Positions 15,339 to 20,393 of a stretch of 20,393 bases of DNA are shown one piece after another (within the stretch, counting starts at the first letter, position 1; every line of letters begins with the position of its first letter). This DNA comes from CAIWXH01 sp964555675 (lineage in GTDB: Bacteria; Chloroflexota; Chloroflexia; Chloroflexales; Chloroflexaceae), in contig CAZKTU010000106.1 in NCBI GenBank assembly GCA_964555675.1, positions 1 to 20,393 on the forward strand. The letters are read 5' to 3'. A program made the position numbers and the translations under genes. The notes under the pieces are model-generated. The model was not told where the DNA came from. It was given only the letters and a program-made list of their open reading frames with translations, and ran no database searches.

Positions 15339-16286
15339 ATGGCCGTAGCCGAGCAGACCACGACCCTCTCGCCGCCGCCGCGGGCCGACCGCTGGCGCGG
15401 CGTGCGCGAGGCCTGGGGGCTGGTGGCGGGTTCGCGCACCGCCATGGCCGGGCTCTTCCTGGTGGGCTTCTGGGTGGTGGTGGCCCTCTTCGCCGACACC
15501 TGCGTCTTCAGCCCCCAGTGCTGGATGCGCGCCGAGGGCTACACCGCGACCCCGCTGCTGGCCCGCTACGACCCGCTCGAGCAGTTCAGCGGCGTGGGCC
15601 TGCAGGGCCCCTCGTGGGACCACTGGCTGGGCACCGACCGCCTGGGCCGCGACCTGTGGGCGCGCCTGGTCCACGGGGCGCGCATCATCCTGGTGCTCGC
15701 GCCCCTCTCGGTCGGCATCGCCCTGCTGGTCGGCGGGGCCTTCGGCCTGCTGGCCGGCTACTTCGGCGGGCAGGTTGACGAGATCGTCATGCGCATCCTC
15801 GACGCCATGATGGCCTTCCCGCAGATCCTGCTCTACCTGGTGATCATCGCCGCCCTGGGCCCCTCGGCCCTGAATGTGGTGCTGGCGATCACGATCGCCG
15901 GGGCGCCCGGCATCGCCCGCCTGGTGCGCTCGCTGACCCTCGATATCAAGACGCGCGACTATGTGGCCGCCGCTCAGACCCGCGGCGAGAGCCCCTGGTA
16001 CATCATGCTGGTCGAGATCCTGCCCAACGCCCGCGGGCCGATCATCGTCGACGCCATGCTGCGGGTGGGCTACGCGGTCTTCGCGATCGGCACCCTGGGC
16101 TTCCTCGGCCTGGGCCTGCCGCCGCCCTCGCCCGACTGGGGCAGTATCGTCAACCAGGGGCGCAAGTTCATCCAGGCCGGCCACCCGTGGGACGCCCTGT
16201 GGGCCTCGCTGGCCACGGCCTCGCTCGTCGTCGGGCTCAACCTGCTCGCCGACGGGATCTCGGAGGAGCTCGAGCGCTACCGTTAA
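15339..16286 (+). CDS. Dpp/Opp-family ABC transporter permease, DppC type
   Basis: Inner-membrane permease subunit of 315 residues that pairs with the DppB-type protein. An N-terminal cytoplasmic tail (1-33) precedes TM1 (SRTAMAGLFLVGFWVVVALFA, 31-51). The family's entry motif HWLGTDRLGRDLWARLVHGAR follows. The coupling (EAA) motif is DYVAAAQTRGESPWYIMLVEILPNA, and TLGFLGLGLPPPSPDWGSIVNQGR with the terminal NLLADGISEELERYR are typical DppC landmarks. The loop after TM1 is somewhat longer than usual and carries two cysteines (ADTCVFSPQCWM), which might form a disulfide outside the membrane. The ATG comes immediately after the N run, so upstream sequence cannot be examined and an earlier start is possible. 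No ATP-binding subunits follow; the next gene begins a different importer. Confidence 0.9.
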   Translation: MAVAEQTTTLSPPPRADRWRGVREAWGLVAGSRTAMAGLFLVGFWVVVALFADTCVFSPQCWMRAEGYTATPLLARYDPLEQFSGVGLQGPSWDHWLGTDRLGRDLWARLVHGARIILVLAPLSVGIALLVGGAFGLLAGYFGGQVDEIVMRILDAMMAFPQILLYLVIIAALGPSALNVVLAITIAGAPGIARLVRSLTLDIKTRDYVAAAQTRGESPWYIMLVEILPNARGPIIVDAMLRVGYAVFAIGTLGFLGLGLPPPSPDWGSIVNQGRKFIQAGHPWDALWASLATASLVVGLNLLADGISEELERYR

Positions 16287-16322
16287 TCGCTGGGATGACT
16301 GTCTGTTAGAAAGGCCGCCGCT

Positions 16323-17291
16323 ATGACCCTCGGACGCTCGTGGCGCCGCTCGCTCACGCTGGCGCTGGTGCTGATGCTCGCCCTGCTGGCCGCCTGTAGC
16401 GCCGCGACCCCGGCCAGCGCGCCCAAGATCCCGCTCAAGCTGGCCGAGAACCCCTGGACCGGCTCGTCGGTCAATGTGAATGTGGCGAAGATTCTCCTGG
16501 AAGAGCAGCTGGGCTACGAGGTCGAGCTCGTCACCATCGACGAGAACGCCCAGTGGGCCGCCCTGGCCAATGGCGACCTGAGCGCCACGCTCGAGATCTG
16601 GCCATCGGGCCACGCCGAGAACGTCGCGCAGTATATCGACGGCCAGAAGGTGGTCGAGAACCTCGGCCCCCTGGGCGTGGTCGGCAAGATCAGCTGGTAC
16701 GTGCCCAGCTACATGGTCGAGCAGAACCCGGCCATGGCCACCTGGGAGGGTCTGAAGGACCCCACGGTCGCGGCCCTGTTCAAGACCGCCGAGACCGGCG
16801 ATCGCGGCCAGTTCCTGGCCGGCGACCCCAGTTGGGTGCAGTACGACGAGGCGATCATCAACAATCTGGGCCTCAACTTCCAGGTGGTGCAGTCGGGCTC
16901 CGAGCAGGCCGTACTGGCTGCGGTCGACGCCGCCGTCAGCCGCGAGGAGCCGGTGCTGTTCTACTTCTGGACTCCCCATTCGGTTCACGCCAAGTACAAG
17001 CTGACCCCGGTCGAGTTGCCCGCCCACAGCGAGGAGTGCTACGCGAAGGCCGAGGCGGGCGGCGTCGACTGCGACTACCCCGAGGATGTGCTGTTCAAGG
17101 CGGCCTGGTCTGAGCTGAAGACGAAGGCGCCCGACGCCTACGAACTGCTCAAGAATATGCAGTACAGCAACGAGGACCAGATCGCCATGATCGCCGCCAC
17201 CGAGCTCGAGGGCAAGGAGGTCGCGGTGGCCGCCAAGGAGTGGATCGCGGCCAACGAGAGCAAGTGGAAGGCCTGGCTGCCCACCAAGTAG
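16323..17291 (+). CDS. proX: Glycine betaine/proline ABC transporter substrate-binding lipoprotein (ProX/OpuAC family)
   Basis: Extracytoplasmic binding lipoprotein of 322 residues. The signal sequence (RRSLTLALVLMLALLAAC) ends in a lipobox with Cys25. The OpuAC-type domain starts PLKLAENPWTGSSVNVNVAKILLEEQLGY (37-65). Trp and Tyr residues likely to form the aromatic cage for the quaternary ammonium group include those in ENPWTG, LEIWPSGH, ISWYVPSYMV and FYFWTPHS. The assignment of individual cage residues is inference. GDRGQFLAGDPSW and DQIAMIAATELEGKEVAVAAKEWI are further family-like segments. AAAGG is 8 nt upstream of the ATG. It is followed after 16 bases by the ATPase gene and then the permease, a complete three-gene importer. 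Known ligands are glycine betaine, proline betaine, choline and related osmolytes; with the demethylation genes upstream, betaine fits best. Confidence 0.88.
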   Translation: MTLGRSWRRSLTLALVLMLALLAACSAATPASAPKIPLKLAENPWTGSSVNVNVAKILLEEQLGYEVELVTIDENAQWAALANGDLSATLEIWPSGHAENVAQYIDGQKVVENLGPLGVVGKISWYVPSYMVEQNPAMATWEGLKDPTVAALFKTAETGDRGQFLAGDPSWVQYDEAIINNLGLNFQVVQSGSEQAVLAAVDAAVSREEPVLFYFWTPHSVHAKYKLTPVELPAHSEECYAKAEAGGVDCDYPEDVLFKAAWSELKTKAPDAYELLKNMQYSNEDQIAMIAATELEGKEVAVAAKEWIAANESKWKAWLPTK

Positions 17292-17307
17292 CCCCCGAGG
17301 AGCACGC

Positions 17308-18348
17308 GTGACCACTGTGCCCGACCCCCGCGCCCCGGCGAAGATCGTCTGTCGCGATGTCTGGAAGATCTTCGGCCCGGCGCCCCGGCGCCACTACGAG
17401 GCCCTCGCCGCCGACCCCGCGGGGGCCCGCGGCGCCGAGGGTCACGTGGTGGCCGTCGGCGGCGTCTCGTTCGAGGTGCGCCGCGGCGAGACCTTCGTGG
17501 TCATGGGGCTCTCGGGCAGCGGCAAGTCGACCCTGGTGCGCTGCATCTCGCGGCTCACCGAGCCGACCCACGGCCAGATCCTGATCGACGGCCAGGATGT
17601 GCTGGCCATGGCCGAGCCCGAGCTGCGCGAGCTGCGCCGCCACCGGGTGAGCATGGTCTTCCAGAACTTCGGGCTCTTCCCCCACCGCCGCGTGATCGAC
17701 AATGTGGCCTACGGCCTGGAGGTGCGCGGCGTGCCGCGTCACCAGCGTCAGGCCCAGGCCGCCGAGGTGATCGAGCTGGTGGGGCTCAAGGGCTGGGAGT
17801 ACCATATGCCCCGCCAGCTCAGCGGCGGCATGCAGCAGCGGGTCGGCCTGGCCCGCGCTCTGGCCGTCGACCCCGAGATCCTGCTCTTCGACGAGCCCTT
17901 CAGCGCCCTCGACCCGCTCATCCGGCGTGAGATGCAGGACGAGCTGCTGCGCCTCCAGGCGACCCTGCACAAGACCAGCGTCTTCATCACCCACGACTTC
18001 GCCGAGGCCCTGAAGCTGGGCGATCGCATCGCGGTGATGCGCCACGGCAAGCTGGTGCAGTCGGGCACGCCCGGCGAGCTGGTGCTCAACCCGGTGGACG
18101 ACTACGTGCGGGCCTTCGTCAAGGACGCGCCGCGGGCCCGCGTGCTCACGGTGGACGCGATCATGGCGCCCTGCCCGCCGACCCCGCACGACCACGGGCG
18201 GCCCGCCGTGCCCGCGGGTGCGCCGCTCGAGGCGCTGCTGCCCCTGGTGGCCGCCCACGCCGAGCCCGTGGCGGTGCTCGGCGAGGCCGAGACGACCGTC
18301 GGCTATGTCGACCGCGCGGCGGTGCTGCGCGCCCTCTGTCAGGTGTAG
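17308..18348 (+). CDS. proV: Glycine betaine/proline ABC transporter ATP-binding protein (ProV/OpuAA family)
   Basis: Cytoplasmic ATPase of 346 residues that energises the ProW-like permease. It has Walker A GLSGSGKST (67-75), Q-loop VFQNFGLFPH, signature LSGGMQQRVGLARAL (171-185), Walker B ILLFDEPFSALDPLIR (191-206) and switch His229 in ITHD. The ProV/OpuAA-specific N-terminus VWKIFG and the extra helical segment before Walker A (about 24-50) are present, although that segment is Ala/Pro-rich. The C-terminal region is short (about 285-346), with room for only one degenerate CBS-like unit; typical ProV carries two CBS repeats used in ionic-strength sensing. GTG start at 17308 with GAGGAG just upstream. 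The permease gene begins 12 bases after the stop. Confidence 0.9.
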   Translation: MTTVPDPRAPAKIVCRDVWKIFGPAPRRHYEALAADPAGARGAEGHVVAVGGVSFEVRRGETFVVMGLSGSGKSTLVRCISRLTEPTHGQILIDGQDVLAMAEPELRELRRHRVSMVFQNFGLFPHRRVIDNVAYGLEVRGVPRHQRQAQAAEVIELVGLKGWEYHMPRQLSGGMQQRVGLARALAVDPEILLFDEPFSALDPLIRREMQDELLRLQATLHKTSVFITHDFAEALKLGDRIAVMRHGKLVQSGTPGELVLNPVDDYVRAFVKDAPRARVLTVDAIMAPCPPTPHDHGRPAVPAGAPLEALLPLVAAHAEPVAVLGEAETTVGYVDRAAVLRALCQV

Positions 18349-18360
18349 GCCGGAGCACCC

Positions 18361-20379
18361 ATGGCCAGTCAGACCCAGACGATCACAATCGCGAAGCGCG
18401 AGCAGCAGCGGCGGCGCTGGCCCCTGGTGGCCCTTGCGCTGCTGATCGTGGGTGCCCTGGTGGTCCTGGTCTGGCCGCCCGAGGCCCGCGCCTTCCCCGC
18501 CAACTGGAACCTCGGCTTGCGGGCCCAGGTCGACGCCCTGCAAGACTGGGTGATCGGCAATCGGGCCACCAGCCCGCTCTTCGTCTATGGGCTGGAGCCG
18601 CTGAGCGACGCGATCGACGGCTTCTTGCGCGGCTTCGAGGGGCTCTTGCTGGGTCTCTCGTGGGTCGCCGTGCTCGGGCTCTTCGCGCTGCTCGGCTACC
18701 TGGGCGGCGGGCGGGGCCTGGCCCTGCTCTGCGCGGGCGGCCTGCTGCTGGCGGGGTTGTTCGGGCTGTGGGAGCCGAGCATGGAGACCCTGGCGCTCAT
18801 GCTCTGTGCGGTCGCCCTGGCCCTGCTGATCGGCATCCCGATCGGGGTGGCCGCGGCGACCAGCGAGCGGCTCGAGCGCTGGTTGCGCCCGCTGCTCGAC
18901 GCCATGCAGACCATGCCCGCCTTCGTCTACCTCATCCCGGTGCTGCTGCTCTTCGGCGTGGCCCGCGTGCCCGCCGTGGTGGCCACGCTGATCTACGCCG
19001 TGCCGCCGGTGATCCGCCTGACGACCCTGGGCGTCAAGCAGGCCAATCCGCCGGCCGTCGAGGCGGCGCGGGCCTTCGGGGCCACGCCATGGCAGGTGCT
19101 CACCCAGGTGCAGTTGCCGCTGGCCCTACCCTCGATCATGGCCGGGGTCAACCAGACGATCATGATGGCCCTGGGCATGGTGGTGATCGCCGCGATGATC
19201 GGCGCGGGCGGCCTGGGCCGCGAGGTGCTGGTCTCGCTGCAGCGCCTCGACGTGGGTCGCGCCCTCGAGGCCGGGCTGATCATTGTGCTGCTGGCCATGA
19301 TCCTCGACCGGCTCAGCCACGCGCTCAGCGCGGTCGACCTGGCCGCGCCCGAGCACGCCCTGCCCACGGGGCCTCTGGCCGGCTGGCCCGCTACGGCCAT
19401 CGCCCCTCATCTGCCCGGCGGCCTCGGCAAGGCGGTGCGACGCCACCCCAGGCTGGTCAATGGGCTGCTGCTGCTGCTGATCTTCGTGCCGGTCGATATG
19501 GCCCTGCTGCGCCTTGGCAGCTTCCCCGAGGCCTGGCGGCTGCGCCTGCGCGACCCGGCCAACGCCGCTGTCGCCTGGGCCCGCGACAACCTCTACCAGA
19601 TCGGCGGGCTGCCGATCGGCACCGGGCCCCTCAGCGACGCCCTGACGATCTACCTGCTCAACCCCGGCCGCGAGCTGCTGATGCGCGGCCTGCCCTGGCC
19701 CGTGGTGGTCGGGGCCCTGGCCGCCCTGGCCTACGCGGCCGGCGGCTGGCGCCTCGCCGGGCTCGCCGCGGGCGGGCTGGTCGTCATCGGCCTGCTGGGC
19801 ATGTGGGAGCCGAGCATGGATACGCTCAGCCAGGTGCTGGTGACGGTCCTGCTGACCCTCGCGATCGCGCTGCCGCTGGGGGTTGCCGCCTCGCAGTACC
19901 CGGCCGTCAGCGCGGCGCTGCGGCCTGTGCTCGAGCTGCTCCAGACCATCCCGGCCTTTGTCTACCTCGTGCCGGTGATCATGCTCTTCAACGTGGGGCG
20001 CGTGCCGGGGCTGATCGCCGCCGTGCTCTACGCCATCCCGCCGGGGATCAAGCTGACCGAGCTGGGCATCGCCCAGGTGGCCCCCGAGACGGTGGAGGCG
20101 GCGCGGGCCTTCGGCTCGACCCGCGGGCAGACGCTGCGCAAAGTGCAGTTGCCCCTGGCGCGGCCCGCCCTGCTGCTCGCGGTCAACCAGGTGATCATGA
20201 TGGTCCTGGCCATGGTGATCATCGCGGGCCTGGTCGGCGGCGCGGGCCTGGGCCTCGAGGCCGTGATGGGCCTGGCCCGCAACGAGACCGGCCGCGGCAT
20301 CGAGGCCGGCCTCGCGATCGTGATCATGGCGATCATCCTCGACCGCATCACCCAGGCCCTGGCCGCAAAGCACGAGTGA
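18361..20379 (+). CDS. proW: Fused tandem ProW-like betaine/proline ABC permease (two permease halves in one chain)
   Basis: Inner-membrane protein of 672 residues that forms the channel for the preceding ProX and ProV. Typical ProW has about 280-350 residues; here two complete, similar units are joined. Unit 1 (about 20-325) and unit 2 (about 363-670) share, at an offset near 345, a Trp-containing extracytoplasmic start (FPANWNLGLR / FPEAWRLRLR), WEPSMETL / WEPSMDTL, TMPAFVYLIPV / TIPAFVYLVPV, the EAA loop (EAARAFGATPWQVL at 234-247 / EAARAFGSTRGQTL at 579-592) and ALEAGLIIV / GIEAGLAIV. The linker (325-362) is Pro/Ala/Gly-rich. The GGAG site lies 6 nt before the ATG. A single polypeptide could thus replace the usual homodimer, allowing the halves to diverge. 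Only 14 bases follow the stop in the window. Confidence 0.9.
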   Translation: MASQTQTITIAKREQQRRRWPLVALALLIVGALVVLVWPPEARAFPANWNLGLRAQVDALQDWVIGNRATSPLFVYGLEPLSDAIDGFLRGFEGLLLGLSWVAVLGLFALLGYLGGGRGLALLCAGGLLLAGLFGLWEPSMETLALMLCAVALALLIGIPIGVAAATSERLERWLRPLLDAMQTMPAFVYLIPVLLLFGVARVPAVVATLIYAVPPVIRLTTLGVKQANPPAVEAARAFGATPWQVLTQVQLPLALPSIMAGVNQTIMMALGMVVIAAMIGAGGLGREVLVSLQRLDVGRALEAGLIIVLLAMILDRLSHALSAVDLAAPEHALPTGPLAGWPATAIAPHLPGGLGKAVRRHPRLVNGLLLLLIFVPVDMALLRLGSFPEAWRLRLRDPANAAVAWARDNLYQIGGLPIGTGPLSDALTIYLLNPGRELLMRGLPWPVVVGALAALAYAAGGWRLAGLAAGGLVVIGLLGMWEPSMDTLSQVLVTVLLTLAIALPLGVAASQYPAVSAALRPVLELLQTIPAFVYLVPVIMLFNVGRVPGLIAAVLYAIPPGIKLTELGIAQVAPETVEAARAFGSTRGQTLRKVQLPLARPALLLAVNQVIMMVLAMVIIAGLVGGAGLGLEAVMGLARNETGRGIEAGLAIVIMAIILDRITQALAAKHE

Positions 20380-20393
20380 GCGCTCGGCTGCTC

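Overview
The window is a GC-rich bacterial scaffold segment (by eye roughly two-thirds G+C) with one 100-N assembly gap. Three traits suggest a Chloroflexota relative: the binding lipoprotein with the N-terminal pattern QLRQGRISRREFLR and an Ala/Pro/Thr linker, intergenic heptamer arrays of the GGATGAA / CCTTCCT kind, and abundant palindromic intergenic elements. This placement is inference, because the window has no rRNA or other phylogenetic marker.

Left part (1-5039). The 3' end of a Dpp/Opp-type ATPase gene is followed by a class I methyltransferase with a THUMP-like tail and an MdtH-like MFS exporter. A convergent GH13 gene of the trehalose synthase group lies on the minus strand. Repeated palindromes fill the short intergenic regions.

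Central part (5040-12056). A good sigma70-type promoter in the divergent region drives a DinB-fold protein and then a catabolic series: monomeric sarcosine oxidase (SolA/MSOX family), a zinc-dependent homocysteine (betaine-homocysteine) methyltransferase, a PhnD-like binding protein with no signal peptide, and an unrecognised 219-residue protein. A second promoter-like site and a structured leader of about 180 nt precede a two-part dimethylglycine dehydrogenase/oxidase-type flavoprotein with a C-terminal GcvT (folate) module.

Right part (12130-20393). A Tat-type binding lipoprotein and two permeases of a Dpp/Opp-family importer come first; the first permease carries a large extra extracytoplasmic segment. 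They are followed by a glycine betaine/proline importer: binding lipoprotein (ProX/OpuAC), ATPase (ProV) and one polypeptide containing two fused ProW-like permease halves.

Taken together, 5.2-20.4 kb reads as a locus for uptake and stepwise demethylation of glycine betaine. ProXVW would import betaine, the homocysteine methyltransferase would give dimethylglycine plus methionine, the DMGDH-type enzyme would give sarcosine with the C1 unit passed to folate, and sarcosine oxidase would give glycine. The PhnD-like protein, the unknown protein, the DinB protein and the SBP/DppB/DppC set are the parts whose role in that pathway is not explained. No RNA gene, CRISPR array or transposase was seen, and no gene-free stretch exceeds 300 bases.
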